Part shown: positions 1 to 8,825 of the stretch, one piece after another
Position numbering within the stretch: position 1 is the stretch's first letter
Layout of the letters: every line of letters starts with the position of its first letter
Source: HGM13006 sp900757695
Lineage (GTDB): Bacteria; Bacillota; Clostridia; Oscillospirales; Oscillospiraceae
Assembly (NCBI GenBank): GCA_959607825.1
Contig: CAUHNW010000002.1
Coordinates: 1 to 64,000 of the forward strand
Reading direction: 5' to 3'
DNA: 64,000 nt
The notes under the pieces: generated by a model
What the model was told of the DNA's origin: nothing
What the model saw: only the letters and a program-made list of their open reading frames with translations
Databases searched by the model: none
Translations under genes and position numbers: made by a program

Positions 1-1
1 G

Positions 2-1246
2 GTGGAGGCGCTGGACGAAGCGGCAGTCAGAGCAAAGGTACTGGGTGCGCTGTCCGAGAGCACCCAGCTGACCGATCAGGTGAAGGCGGCAGCAGAGCAG
101 CTGCGGCAGCGGGTAGACGAAAATGACCGCATGCTCCGGCAGCTGCTGGACATGGAGCGGCCCGGAGAGCCGAAAAGACGGCGGCGGGTGGCGATCTTCC
201 AGAGTGACCTCCATGTAGGCGGTATTCAGAAGTCGCTGGTGAATATGATGAGTCTTCCCATGATGGATGATTTTGATGTGGACGTCTATCTGTTCGATCA
301 GAGGGTGTTCTTTGACTTATCGGAGATTCGTCCGCATGTCCATATCCACTATCTCAAGCCCTTCCCCTACCTCTTCCGGGTGGTGCCGTTTTCTCTGATC
401 ATGCGGTTTATGCCCCGGTTCCACTTTGCCTCGGAGCAGCCCTATGATGTGGCCATTGATTTCAGCAACTATCAGCAGGACTGCGCCTTTGGCGCCCTGA
501 CGGTTCCCGCCAGAAAGCGGGTCATGTGGATCCATAACGACATGGAGATCAAATACCGGGAGGAGTTCAAGTACCGGATCCTCTGGGCGTTTTTCCGCAG
601 CAAGTTCCACCGGTTTACAGAGTATGCAGCGGTGTCTGAGGGGATCATTGAGCCGTTCCGGAAGAAGACCGGAATCCGGAATGCCCGGGTTACGGCCATC
701 CCCAATCTGATCAATACCGCAGAGATCTTTGAAAAGTGTAAAATCCCCATTGATTTTACAGTGGATCCCAACAAGGTCAATATTGCATCCATGGGCCACC
801 TCAACCATCAGAAGGGCTATGATATCATGCTGGATCAGCTGCAAAGCGTCTGCCGGAGGCGGAAGGATCTGGCGCTCTATATCTTTGGCGATGGTGCGGA
901 GCATCATGCATTGGTAGAGCAGGCCAGACGGAACGGACTGGAAGACGTGGTGCATTTTATGGGATACCAGCCCAATCCCTATCCCTATCTCGACCGGCTG
1001 GACGCCTTCTATCTGGAATCCCGGTATGAGGGGCAGGGCATGGTGCTGTGGGAGGCCAAGGCACTGGGACTCCCGCTGATTTTCCCCAAACGGCTGGAAA
1101 AGTATAATATGGCCCTGAAGGGAACGGAAAACATAGAGGCCGCTCTTCTGGACCTCCAAAAGACAGAAAAAAAGCGGGATGATCTCCGGGCCTACAACGA
1201 GGAGATCAGCCGCAGACTGCGTACCCTGATTGAAGCGGAGACATAA
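2..1246 (+). CDS. GT4-type glycosyltransferase, 5'-partial at the window edge
   Basis: Family 1/GT4 glycosyltransferase, expected to move a sugar from a nucleotide-sugar donor to a cell-surface glycan or similar acceptor at the cytoplasmic face of the membrane. The first ~55 visible residues are charged and helical (coiled-coil-like); a Rossmann-type N-domain follows with a glycine-rich acceptor loop (VGGIQKS, about residue 72). The C-domain carries the classical donor-site acidic pair in ESRYEGQGMVLWEAKALG (about residues 338-355). The reading frame opens at base 2 with GTG, but no ribosome site can be seen because the window begins there, so the gene probably starts upstream. It ends just before a strong hairpin shared with the convergent mnmE. 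The acceptor cannot be told from the sequence. Confidence 0.8.
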   Translation: MEALDEAAVRAKVLGALSESTQLTDQVKAAAEQLRQRVDENDRMLRQLLDMERPGEPKRRRRVAIFQSDLHVGGIQKSLVNMMSLPMMDDFDVDVYLFDQRVFFDLSEIRPHVHIHYLKPFPYLFRVVPFSLIMRFMPRFHFASEQPYDVAIDFSNYQQDCAFGALTVPARKRVMWIHNDMEIKYREEFKYRILWAFFRSKFHRFTEYAAVSEGIIEPFRKKTGIRNARVTAIPNLINTAEIFEKCKIPIDFTVDPNKVNIASMGHLNHQKGYDIMLDQLQSVCRRRKDLALYIFGDGAEHHALVEQARRNGLEDVVHFMGYQPNPYPYLDRLDAFYLESRYEGQGMVLWEAKALGLPLIFPKRLEKYNMALKGTENIEAALLDLQKTEKKRDDLRAYNEEISRRLRTLIEAET

Positions 1247-1248
1247 AA

Positions 1249-1288
1249 CAGCTGCGTGGAAGCATCGGCTTCCACGCAGCTGCTTTTT
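1249..1288. terminator. Bidirectional intrinsic terminator
   Basis: A 15-bp perfect stem (1249-1263 with 1268-1282) and a 4-base loop are followed by CTTTTT on the plus strand and a shorter T-run on the minus strand. It separates the convergent glycosyltransferase and mnmE; the mnmE stop codon lies directly beside it. Confidence 0.9.
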
Positions 1289-2648
1289 ACTTCCCAACAC
1301 AGAACCGGGAAAAGATATCGGCGGTGATATCCTCCCGCATGGACCGGCCGGTGACCTCGCCAATGGCCTCCAGGGCATCCTCTACGTCCAGAAGGACGGC
1401 ATCCGGGGTCTCGCCCAGCTCCATGGACGCTCTTGCCAGTGCCAGCGCATCCCGGGCACGGGTAATGGCGGAGATGTGGCGGCTGTTGGTGAGCAGGCCG
1501 CCGTCACAGGGGTAGTCTGAGGCAAACAGCGCCGCAACAGCAGGGGGCAGTGCGTCAAGGCCGCTGCCCGTTTTTGCACTGATGGGAAGCACGGTGTCAA
1601 AATCCAGCTGTGCCGGAGAAACCACCTGAGGCAGATCGGCCTTGCCCAGCAGGCAGATCACATGCCGGGCCTCCCGGGCGGCCTCCATGGCCCGCCGGTC
1701 TTCCTCTGTCAGCGGCGAGGAACCGTCCAGTACCAGAAGTGCCAAATCAGCCTCCCGGGCGGCCTCCAGAGAACGTTCCACGCCCAGCCGCTCTACGGCG
1801 TCGCCGGTATCCCGAATTCCGGCGGTATCGATGAGGCGGAGCAGCATCCCGTCCAGCCGTATTTTTTCCTCCACGGTGTCCCGGGTAGTGCCGGGAATAT
1901 CCGTGACAATGACGCGCTGATAGCCTGCCAAGGCATTGAGCAGGCTGGATTTTCCGGCGTTGGGACGCCCGAGGATCACGGCTTTGACGCCGTTTTTCAC
2001 CACCTGCCCCCGCTGACAGGTGGCAAGCAGTGCTTCCAGTGTCTCCTGCTGTATTTCCAGCAGTGCGCTGTAGCTTTTCAGGGAGAAATCATCGATATCC
2101 TCATCGGGATAATCGAGAACCGCATGAAAGTGGCTCATCACAGAGACCAGCGCTTCATAAACGGGATCGAGCTTTCGCAGCAGCGCCCCGCCCACCTGTC
2201 CGGCAGCGTTGGCGGCGGCATCGGCGGTTTCTGCTTCGATGAGATCAATAACAGCCTCGGCGGCAGTGAGATCCATCTGGCCGCTGAGAAAGGCACGCTT
2301 TGTAAATTCCCCGGGGCCTGCCTGCCGTGCGCCGTGCTGAAACAGGGCGGAGAGCGCTTCGGTGAGGACGGCGGGGGAGCCGTGGCATTGAAGCTCAACG
2401 GTGTCCTCTCCGGTATAGCTGTGGGGGCCGGGGGTATAGACGGCCAGAATCCGGTCGATGATCCGCCCCTGACGGTCATGGAGGTCATAGAGGCAGAGCT
2501 TCCGGGGGGCGGCATCAGGGAGCGGCTTCCCATACACCGGGGTCAGAATCTGCTGGGCAACATGGGCACATCCGGTGCCGGAGAGCCGGATGATACCCAC
2601 CCCGGAGGGGGCAAGAGCGGTGGAAATGGCGGCGATGATATCAGACAT
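1287..2648 (-). CDS. mnmE: tRNA uridine-5-carboxymethylaminomethyl GTPase MnmE
   Basis: With MnmG, MnmE modifies the wobble uridine (U34) of certain tRNAs in the cytoplasm, using formyl-folate and GTP. The 453-residue length is normal. The N-terminal folate-binding domain is followed by a helical domain holding an inserted Ras-like G domain: G1 GRPNAGKSS, the K-loop GTTRDT, G3 DTAG and G5 SAK are all present, and the chain ends with the hallmark FCVGK in which Cys is conserved. The G4 box reads GKAD instead of NKxD, which is unusual. The start at 2648 (MSDII) was chosen because it matches the family N-terminus; it overlaps the end of the MATE gene by 8 bases (ATGTCTGA), indicating translational coupling. 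Confidence 0.95.
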   Translation of the reverse strand: MSDIIAAISTALAPSGVGIIRLSGTGCAHVAQQILTPVYGKPLPDAAPRKLCLYDLHDRQGRIIDRILAVYTPGPHSYTGEDTVELQCHGSPAVLTEALSALFQHGARQAGPGEFTKRAFLSGQMDLTAAEAVIDLIEAETADAAANAAGQVGGALLRKLDPVYEALVSVMSHFHAVLDYPDEDIDDFSLKSYSALLEIQQETLEALLATCQRGQVVKNGVKAVILGRPNAGKSSLLNALAGYQRVIVTDIPGTTRDTVEEKIRLDGMLLRLIDTAGIRDTGDAVERLGVERSLEAAREADLALLVLDGSSPLTEEDRRAMEAAREARHVICLLGKADLPQVVSPAQLDFDTVLPISAKTGSGLDALPPAVAALFASDYPCDGGLLTNSRHISAITRARDALALARASMELGETPDAVLLDVEDALEAIGEVTGRSMREDITADIFSRFCVGK

Positions 2649-4011
2649 GCTTCGCTTCCTCCTTGCCGGCTGCGCTGCGCTGCATGACGCCCTTGGTTTT
2701 CCATTTTCCCGTGAGATAACGGATGAAGACAATAGCGGTGCCGCAGACCCAGCCGATTGGGATAGAGTAGAAAATGCTCCGATAGCCAATGGCCGGGAAG
2801 GTGGCCATGATATTGGCAACGATCACACGGACGATCAAGCTGGTCATGGAACCGGCGGTGGGATAGGCCACGTCGCCGCTGCCCTGCAGGACGCCGTTGG
2901 TGATATACATGATGCAGAAGATCAGGAAGAACCATGCCAGCGTCTGAAGGTACTCCACACCAATGGCGGTGGCAGCCTGATTCATATGGAACAGGCCGAT
3001 GGCATAGGGGCCTGCAAATACCAGCAGCAGAATGATTCCCGCACAGGTGATCATAGCCATGACCATAGTCTGGTGATAGCCCCGCTTGATGCGGTCCATC
3101 TGTCTGGCACCCATGTTCTGGCCGGTAAAATTGGACAATCCCATATAGAACATCATAATGGGCACCATGGCAAAGCTCTCCAGCTTCATGGCGGCGGTAA
3201 TGGCGGAGATGGTATCCACGCCGAAGGAGTTGATAAGCCGCTGCATCAGCACCATGCCGAGGCCCACGGAGCACTGCTGGATAGAGGTGGGGACCCCCAG
3301 CCGCAGGCTCATGCCGAACATCTCCCGGTGAAAACGAAACTGACCCTTTCGGAACCGGGCCAATTCTACCTTGCGGAACAGGTAGACCCCTGCCGTGACG
3401 GCGGAGACGGCTTGGGCAATGACGGTTGCCCATGCGACACCGGCCACCTGCCAGAACTGTACGAAGATCAGATCCAGCACAATATTGACCACGGTGGCCA
3501 GCAGCAGAAAATACATGGTGGAACGGCTGTCGCCAATGGAGCGGAGAATGGCCGCAAAGGTATTATAGGCGAACTGGAATACGAGGCCGATGCAGTAAAT
3601 GCGGAGATAGAGCAGTGCGTCATCCAAAATGGAGGCGTCGGCCTGTAAGAGTCCGGCCAGCAGCGGCCTGCTGGTGAGGATGCCGAGAATGGTGATCAGA
3701 ATACCGGCGCCCAGCAGCGTAAAGCATGCGGTGGAGAGGTTCTTCCGGAATGCCTCCGCATTTTTTGCACCGTAGAACTGAGATGCCATGACACCAACAC
3801 CGTTGGTAAGGCCGGTAGCCAGTGCCAGCAAGAGAAACGTAATGGGAAAGCTGGTGCCCACGGAGGCCAGCGCAGTCTGACCGGCAAAGTTGCCTACGAT
3901 CAGGCTGTCGGCCAGTGAATAGATCTGCTGGAGCAGGTTGCCGCCGATCAGCGGCAGGGTAAAGGAAAGAATGAGCTTCCACTCTTTTCCCTGTGTCATA
4001 TCCTTTGCCAT
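2641..4011 (-). CDS. MATE family multidrug/metabolite exporter
   Basis: A 456-residue polytopic membrane protein of the MATE (MatE/NorM/DinF) superfamily, expected to export cationic drugs or metabolites using a Na+ or H+ gradient. Twelve hydrophobic segments in two similar halves are apparent, and the N-terminus has the family-typical PLIGGNLLQQIYSLADS stretch of helix 1 and its loop. The ATG at 4011 follows a good GGAGG site. It is the first gene of a two-gene unit with mnmE, and a well-formed promoter lies upstream. Two further MATE genes occur in this window (29009-30349 and 33758-35125); substrates cannot be predicted. Confidence 0.9.
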   Translation of the reverse strand: MAKDMTQGKEWKLILSFTLPLIGGNLLQQIYSLADSLIVGNFAGQTALASVGTSFPITFLLLALATGLTNGVGVMASQFYGAKNAEAFRKNLSTACFTLLGAGILITILGILTSRPLLAGLLQADASILDDALLYLRIYCIGLVFQFAYNTFAAILRSIGDSRSTMYFLLLATVVNIVLDLIFVQFWQVAGVAWATVIAQAVSAVTAGVYLFRKVELARFRKGQFRFHREMFGMSLRLGVPTSIQQCSVGLGMVLMQRLINSFGVDTISAITAAMKLESFAMVPIMMFYMGLSNFTGQNMGARQMDRIKRGYHQTMVMAMITCAGIILLLVFAGPYAIGLFHMNQAATAIGVEYLQTLAWFFLIFCIMYITNGVLQGSGDVAYPTAGSMTSLIVRVIVANIMATFPAIGYRSIFYSIPIGWVCGTAIVFIRYLTGKWKTKGVMQRSAAGKEEAKHV

Positions 4012-4058
4012 GGAAATTCCTCCAAATGATGATAATAGCGTATGTATACCTAAATAAT

Positions 4059-4087
4059 ATTATAGCGCAGAATCCTTCCGTTTCCAA
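4059..4087 (-). promoter_or_regulatory. Sigma-A-type promoter for the MATE-mnmE unit
   Basis: On the minus strand, TTGGAA (4082-4087) and a perfect TATAAT (4059-4064) are separated by 17 bases, about 50 bases upstream of the MATE start codon. Confidence 0.75.
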
Positions 4088-4121
4088 TACCGCATTCTCA
4101 GCCGGCATAACCTGGGGTTAT

Positions 4122-4155
4122 AAAAAGCTCCCGAACCCCAGCGGGGTCCGGGAGC
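4122..4155 (-). terminator. Intrinsic terminator of serC-serA
   Basis: On the minus strand a long GC-rich hairpin (4127-4155) is followed by TTTTTA. It lies 16 bases after the serA stop codon and before the MATE promoter. Confidence 0.85.
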
Positions 4156-4170
4156 CGCAGCGAAAATTGC

Positions 4171-5334
4171 TTACTTAATGATCCGCAGCCGGAGAACGCC
4201 CTCCAGCCCACGTACATGGGCAAGGGTCTCCTCGGAGATCTCCTGTCCCAGATCAATGAGCGTATAGGCGTATTCGCCCCGGGACTTGTTGGTCATGTTT
4301 TCGATGTTTGCGCCCTCTGCGGACAGCAGCGTGGAGATGTTGGAGATCATCTTCGGGATATTCCGATGGATGATGCCCAGACGGGCGGCGCCGGAACGGG
4401 GCATTTCCACATTGGGCATGTTGACGGAGTTGCGGATGTTGCCGGTGTTCAGGTATTCCCGGAGCTCCTGCGCGGCCATGATGGCGCAGTTCTCTTCGCT
4501 CTCGGGGGTGGAAGCGCCCAGATGGGGGATGGTAACAACGCCGGGCTTGCCGACCAGCGTGTTATTGGGGAAGTCGGTAACATACCGGGCGACCTTGCCG
4601 CTTTCCAGTGCGGCGAGGATATCGGCGTCATCCACCAGACCGCCCCGGGCCAGATTGATGATGCGGACGCCATAGCGCATGGAGGAGATGGAAGCCTCGT
4701 TGATCATCCCCTTGGTGGAGGGGAGCAGAGGAGAGTGAACGGTAATATAGTCGCTCATCTCATAGATGGTCTTCAGATCCACCACCTTAACGGAGGAATC
4801 CAGCACCAGTGCATTCTGAACAGAGAGATAGGGGTCATAGCCGTAGACATTCATGCCCAGCTTGACGGCGGCATTGGCCACCTTGACGCCCACTGCGCCC
4901 AGGCCGATGACGCCCAGATTTTTACCCATGATCTCGGGGCCTACAAATTTGCTCTTGCCCTTTTCCACCAGCTTTTCCACATCGCCGTCGGCATCCGTAA
5001 GGCCGGACACCCACTCAATGCCGCCCACGACATTCCGGGAGGCCAGCATCAGGGCACAGATCACCAGCTCTTTTACGGCGTTGGCGTTGGCACCGGGGGT
5101 GTTGAAGACCACAATACCGGCCTCGGCGCACTGATCCAGCGGGATGTTGTTGGTGCCCGCACCGGCCCGGGCAATGGCCCGGAGGTTGGAGCCGAACTTC
5201 ATCTCATGCATATCCGCAGAGCGAACCAGAATGCCATCGGGGTTTTCGCAGGTGTCGGTTACGGTAAATTCCTTCTCGTCCAGCTGGCCCAGACCCAGCG
5301 GACTGATTTTATTGAGCGTTTGAATGGTATACAT
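4171..5334 (-). CDS. serA: D-3-phosphoglycerate dehydrogenase with C-terminal ACT domain
   Basis: Catalyses the NAD-dependent oxidation of 3-phosphoglycerate, the first step of serine synthesis. At 387 residues it is the short SerA form: substrate domain, an NAD-binding Rossmann fold (GLGAVGVKVANA, about residues 147-158), the catalytic-site motifs NLARGGLVDD and IPHLGASTPESEEN (Arg and His), then a C-terminal ACT domain (about 315-387) that in this family can bind serine for feedback control. Start ATG at 5334 follows AAGGGG. It sits 16 bases downstream of serC, and the two form an operon ending at a terminator. Phosphoserine phosphatase (serB) is not in the window. Confidence 0.93.
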   Translation of the reverse strand: MYTIQTLNKISPLGLGQLDEKEFTVTDTCENPDGILVRSADMHEMKFGSNLRAIARAGAGTNNIPLDQCAEAGIVVFNTPGANANAVKELVICALMLASRNVVGGIEWVSGLTDADGDVEKLVEKGKSKFVGPEIMGKNLGVIGLGAVGVKVANAAVKLGMNVYGYDPYLSVQNALVLDSSVKVVDLKTIYEMSDYITVHSPLLPSTKGMINEASISSMRYGVRIINLARGGLVDDADILAALESGKVARYVTDFPNNTLVGKPGVVTIPHLGASTPESEENCAIMAAQELREYLNTGNIRNSVNMPNVEMPRSGAARLGIIHRNIPKMISNISTLLSAEGANIENMTNKSRGEYAYTLIDLGQEISEETLAHVRGLEGVLRLRIIK

Positions 5335-5350
5335 AATATTGATCCCCTTA

Positions 5351-6442
5351 TTATCCGTTCTCTTTGTCGAACTTCTTGATAAAATCGCAGAGCTTTTCCA
5401 CGCCCTCTACCGGCATGGCATTGTAGATGGAGGCACGCATGCCGCCCACCTTCCGGTGGCCCTTCAGGTTGGAGAAGCCGGCCTCAATGGACTCTGCCAC
5501 AAACTTGGCGTCCAGATCGGCATTGCCGGTGCGGAAGGTCACGTTCATATCGCTGCGGGAACCGACCTTTGCGGCGGCGGTGAACAGCTTGGAATTGTCG
5601 ATGACATCATAGAGCATCTGGGCCTTGCCGTGCTTGATCTTCTCCATGCCGGGGATGCCGCCCTGCTCATCCAGCCAGTCCAGAACCAGACCCAGCATAT
5701 AGATGCACCAGCAGGGAGGCGTGTTGTACATGGAGTCCTTCTCGATCATGGTCTGATAGTTCATCATCAGAGGGGTAATGGGCAGCTCATGGCCGGCCAG
5801 CTCCTCCTTGACGATTGCTACGGTGAGACCTGCAGGCGCCATGTTTTTCTGGGCACCGGCAAAGATAATGCCGTATTTGCTCACATCGACCTGACGGGAG
5901 AGAATGTCAGAGGACATATCGCAGACCAGCGGAACATCGCCGGTCTCGGGGACATACTGCCACTCGGTGCCATAGATGGTGTTGTTGGCGCAGTAATAGA
6001 AATAGGATGCGTCGGGGGACAGCTGAAGCTGATCCTGCGTGGGGATATAAGTAAAATCCTGATCCTCAGAGGAAGCGGCAACATGGATGTCGCCGTACTT
6101 TTTGGCCTCTTTATAGGCGATATTTGCAAAGTTGCCGGTGACTGCGTAGTCGGCCTTACCAGTTTTTCCGATCAGGTTCAGGGGAACCATGGAAAACTGG
6201 CTGGAAGCGCCGCCCTGAAGGAACAGGACCTTGTAGCCCTCGGGAACATTCATGAGACGGCGGAACTTTGCCTGGGTATCGTCGAAGATCTTCTGAAAAG
6301 CCTTAGAACGGTGACTCATCTCCATGACTGACATTCCGCTGCCGCCGTAGTTCATCATTTCCCGTGATGCCCGTTCCAGTGCGGGAAGGGGAAGCATGCT
6401 GGGGCCAGCTGAAAAGTTGTAGATACGATCGTAAGCTGCCAT
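5351..6442 (-). CDS. serC: Phosphoserine aminotransferase
   Basis: PLP enzyme that converts 3-phosphohydroxypyruvate and glutamate to phosphoserine and 2-oxoglutarate, the second step of serine synthesis. The 363-residue chain has the family opening YNFSAGPS, the conserved MEMSHRS segment, LFLQGGAS, and the PLP-lysine motif AGAQKNMAPAG (Lys at about residue 196). The ATG at 6442 was preferred over an in-frame GTG four codons upstream because the AGGAG site abuts that GTG. It is the promoter-proximal gene of serC-serA and the only known partner needed by the downstream serA. Confidence 0.95.
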   Translation of the reverse strand: MAAYDRIYNFSAGPSMLPLPALERASREMMNYGGSGMSVMEMSHRSKAFQKIFDDTQAKFRRLMNVPEGYKVLFLQGGASSQFSMVPLNLIGKTGKADYAVTGNFANIAYKEAKKYGDIHVAASSEDQDFTYIPTQDQLQLSPDASYFYYCANNTIYGTEWQYVPETGDVPLVCDMSSDILSRQVDVSKYGIIFAGAQKNMAPAGLTVAIVKEELAGHELPITPLMMNYQTMIEKDSMYNTPPCWCIYMLGLVLDWLDEQGGIPGMEKIKHGKAQMLYDVIDNSKLFTAAAKVGSRSDMNVTFRTGNADLDAKFVAESIEAGFSNLKGHRKVGGMRASIYNAMPVEGVEKLCDFIKKFDKENG

Positions 6443-6516
6443 AGATTTAGTCACTCCTAATAATGTGTATTTGCAGCCGCTTGAAAAATGGTGACTTCAG
6501 CGGCGTGCTATCCTTC

Positions 6517-6545
6517 ATTATAGTAAAGAAATAATACTTTGTCAA
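6517..6545 (-). promoter_or_regulatory. Consensus promoter for serC-serA
   Basis: On the minus strand, TTGACA (6540-6545), a 17-base spacer and TATAAT (6517-6522): both hexamers are perfect. This implies strong constitutive sigma-A transcription unless a repressor acts; the leader before serC is about 70 bases. Confidence 0.9.
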
Positions 6546-6580
6546 TGTAATGCGTGCTGGGGAAATACCCAAAGATAAGG

Positions 6581-6610
6581 TTGAAACCGGGGATAATTTA
6601 GTGATATAAT
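6581..6610 (+). promoter_or_regulatory. Promoter for the DRTGG/HydA-like cluster
   Basis: TTGAAA (6581-6586), an 18-base spacer and TATAAT (6605-6610), about 120 bases upstream of the first DRTGG gene. It is divergent from and only about 35 bases away from the serC promoter. Confidence 0.7.
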
Positions 6611-6727
6611 GAAAACTGCAAATGTTTTGAATTTCAACGAGAATTGAAGGGGGTTCTGCATGCGGCGCCTTGCCCGCAGGATCCTGTAGAGGCTGCTGCG
6701 GAGCGGCCTCCGGGGAGGAATACGATC

Positions 6728-7069
6728 ATGCAAATTTCATACCTGCGGGATTTGCTGGAGGCCAAGGTGCTCTGCGGGGAGGACAGGCTGGAGGAAGACG
6801 TTACCACGGTCTTTGCCAGCGATATGATGAGCGATGTTCTGGCATGTCCCGATGAGATCCAGTGTATGCTGACGGGGCTTATGAACAGTCAGGTGATCCG
6901 CACAGCAGACATGATGGACATTGGACTGATTGTCTTTGTACGGGGAAAATGTCCACCCACGGACGTGGTGGAGATGGCCCGGCAGCGGGATATGGTGGTG
7001 CTGGTAACGTCCTGCCGGATGTTCAGCGCCTGCGGGCGGCTCTATGCCGCCGGACTGGGATGTCGTTAA
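6728..7069 (+). CDS. DRTGG-domain protein (first of two)
   Basis: A 113-residue soluble protein resembling stand-alone DRTGG domains, which in other proteins sit beside CBS pairs or ATP-binding domains and are thought to bind a small ligand or serve as interaction modules. The N-terminus (LRDLLEAKVL) and the pattern of a short ASDMMSDVLA strand-helix, a hydrophobic IGLIVFVRGK strand and a C-terminal VVLVTSCRMFSACG strand fit the family. The ATG at 6728 follows GGGGAGG with good spacing; an upstream in-frame ATG lacks a site. It leads a tightly packed five-gene unit with an anti-sigma-like ATPase, a HydA-like iron-sulfur protein, a second DRTGG protein and a PHP protein. Function unknown. Confidence 0.75.
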   Translation: MQISYLRDLLEAKVLCGEDRLEEDVTTVFASDMMSDVLACPDEIQCMLTGLMNSQVIRTADMMDIGLIVFVRGKCPPTDVVEMARQRDMVVLVTSCRMFSACGRLYAAGLGCR

Positions 7070-7080
7070 GGAGGATTCAT

Positions 7081-7515
7081 ATGGAAACTGTAAAACTGAC
7101 TTATGAGATCGATGGAGATAATTTCAATGCCGCAGGAGATGCTTCCACGGCAGTAAAGCGCGTGCTCAAAAAGCTGCGGCTGCCGCCGCAGATCGTCCGC
7201 CGTGCTGTGGTGTGCATGTATGAGGGCGAGATCAATATGGTCATCCATGCGGAGGGCGGCACCGCAGAGCTGGATGTGGACGAAGAAAAAATCGTCATTA
7301 CCCTGAAGGACCGTGGCCCCGGCATTCCGGATATCGACAAGGCAATGGAAGAGGGCTGGTCCACCGCATCGCCCACCGTTCGGGCCAAGGGATTCGGCGC
7401 AGGCATGGGGCTGCCCAATATGAAGCGGAATTCGGACAAGATGGATATCCAGACGACTCTGGGCGTGGGGACGACCGTGACCATGGTCATCTACATTGGC
7501 GGAGAGAACCAGTGA
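7081..7515 (+). CDS. HATPase-domain protein of the anti-sigma-factor kinase type
   Basis: A 144-residue stand-alone GHKL ATPase of the RsbW/SpoIIAB kind. The three nucleotide-site boxes are visible: an N-box-like YEGEINMVIHA (about residues 49-59), G1 DRGPGIPD (about 83-90) and G2 GFGAGMGLPNMK (about 109-120). Family members phosphorylate anti-anti-sigma factors or other partners, but no sigma factor, STAS protein or phosphatase is nearby. The ATG at 7081 has an AAGGAGG site. The stop overlaps the next gene's start by 4 bases, so it is coupled to the HydA-like protein and is probably its signalling partner (inference). Confidence 0.85.
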   Translation: METVKLTYEIDGDNFNAAGDASTAVKRVLKKLRLPPQIVRRAVVCMYEGEINMVIHAEGGTAELDVDEEKIVITLKDRGPGIPDIDKAMEEGWSTASPTVRAKGFGAGMGLPNMKRNSDKMDIQTTLGVGTTVTMVIYIGGENQ

Positions 7516-8810
7516 TGCATTCGGTAGAGCTTAATAAGAGCAAGTGCGCCGGATGCACTGCCTGCGTCAAGGTCTGCCCTACGGAGGCCATCCGTGTGGT
7601 GCGCAGTAAAGCAGTGATCTACGATCAGCGGTGCATTGACTGCGGCCGCTGCGTCAGCGTGTGCCCCCATCACGCCTACTCCGTCAAATCTGACAGCTTC
7701 GATAAGCTGAAGGAGTATAAATACAATATTGCCATGCCGGACACGGCCCTGTATGGCCAGTTTAAGAACCTCTATGACATCAATCTGGTGCACGAAGGAC
7801 TGATTATGCTGGGGTTTCAGGATGTGTATCCCTGTGCCATCGGTGCAGAGCTTCTGTCTGACTATTATCAAAAGCATCAGGAGGAGTTCCTGTCGGAGGA
7901 TCTTCCCCGGATCAACTCCGAATGCCCGGCCACCGTGCGGCTCATTGCCATGGAGTTTCAGGAGCTGATCCCCAATGTGGTGGAAAAGCTGTGCAGCTTT
8001 GAGGTGACGGCGATTCTGGCCCGGAAAGAGGCGGCGGAGAAAACCGGCCTCCGTCCGGAGGAGATCGGCATCTGCCTGATCTCGCCCTGCCCGGCAAAGA
8101 ATACACGGGCCTATCATCCTCTGGGGCTGGAGAAGCCGGTGGTGGACTATGTACTGCCGGTCAGTGAGGTGTATCTGAAGCTGCTGACTCCCATGAAGTC
8201 CGTGGAGCAGCCCAGAGATTATCTGCGCTGCGGAAAGCTGGGCCTCAGCTGGGGCAGAACCGGAGGACAGAGCGGATTGTTTGCGAACCGGGATGCATTG
8301 GCGGTAGATGATCCCAAAAGTGTGGCCAATATCCTCAGCGAGCTGGAGGATGACAAGGTCAGTGAGGCGGAGTTTGTAGAGCTGGGGCTTTGCACCCAGA
8401 GCTGCTTTGGCGGCTGTATGATGGTGGAGAACCCCTATACGGCAAAGCTTCGGATGCGCTGTATCACCGATCCCATACCGGAAAAGCGGCTGGAAATGCC
8501 GGAATGGCTGGAAAAGCGGCTGGACTGGGATTTTGAGCTGGAAGAAATCGATACGGAAATTGCAGACACCATTGCACAGGCCCTTCAGATCGAGGCGGCA
8601 GCGGAACGGCTGTTGAAGACCCTGCCGAAGTTTGACTGCGGCAACTGCGGTGCGCCCACCTGTCGGGCGTTTTCGAGAGACGTGGCCGAGGGCTTTGCAG
8701 ACGAAGGGGACTGTATTTTTAATATCATCAAGGCCATGCGGGAGGGGAGATCCTATGAGGACGAGTCGGACGAATTTGTTCCGCCGCCCTTCCGGCGTAC
8801 CATCGACTGA
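7512..8810 (+). CDS. FeFe-hydrogenase-like iron-sulfur protein with a degenerate H-cluster site
   Basis: A 432-residue cytosolic protein. Residues 1-65 form a 2x[4Fe-4S] ferredoxin domain (CAGCTACVKVCP and CIDCGRCVSVCP). The middle is homologous to the large-subunit C-terminal domain of FeFe hydrogenases, but the three H-cluster motifs are altered: the L1 segment reads NSECPATV, L2 reads SPCPAKNTR, and L3 reads GLCTQSCFGGCMMVEN. The cysteines that hold the cluster are largely kept, while the usual TSCCP, PC-x2-K-x2-E and GGC-x2-GGG patterns are not intact. A C-terminal FeS domain (CGNCGAPTCRAFSRDVAEG, about 378-396) follows. A sensory or electron-handling role is more likely than catalytic H2 turnover; this is inference. 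It lies between an HATPase and a DRTGG/PHP pair. Confidence 0.85.
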   Translation: MMHSVELNKSKCAGCTACVKVCPTEAIRVVRSKAVIYDQRCIDCGRCVSVCPHHAYSVKSDSFDKLKEYKYNIAMPDTALYGQFKNLYDINLVHEGLIMLGFQDVYPCAIGAELLSDYYQKHQEEFLSEDLPRINSECPATVRLIAMEFQELIPNVVEKLCSFEVTAILARKEAAEKTGLRPEEIGICLISPCPAKNTRAYHPLGLEKPVVDYVLPVSEVYLKLLTPMKSVEQPRDYLRCGKLGLSWGRTGGQSGLFANRDALAVDDPKSVANILSELEDDKVSEAEFVELGLCTQSCFGGCMMVENPYTAKLRMRCITDPIPEKRLEMPEWLEKRLDWDFELEEIDTEIADTIAQALQIEAAAERLLKTLPKFDCGNCGAPTCRAFSRDVAEGFADEGDCIFNIIKAMREGRSYEDESDEFVPPPFRRTID

Positions 8811-8825
8811 GAAAGGAGCTGCCAT

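Noticed and set aside
6644..6727. A longer N-terminus for the first DRTGG protein
   Set aside because: The in-frame ATG at 6644 has no usable ribosome site, and the extension is low-complexity, whereas 6728 has GGGGAGG.
7512..8810. A catalytic FeFe hydrogenase
   Set aside because: The three H-cluster motifs are altered and no hydrogenase small or electron-transfer subunits are near, so enzymatic H2 turnover is not claimed.
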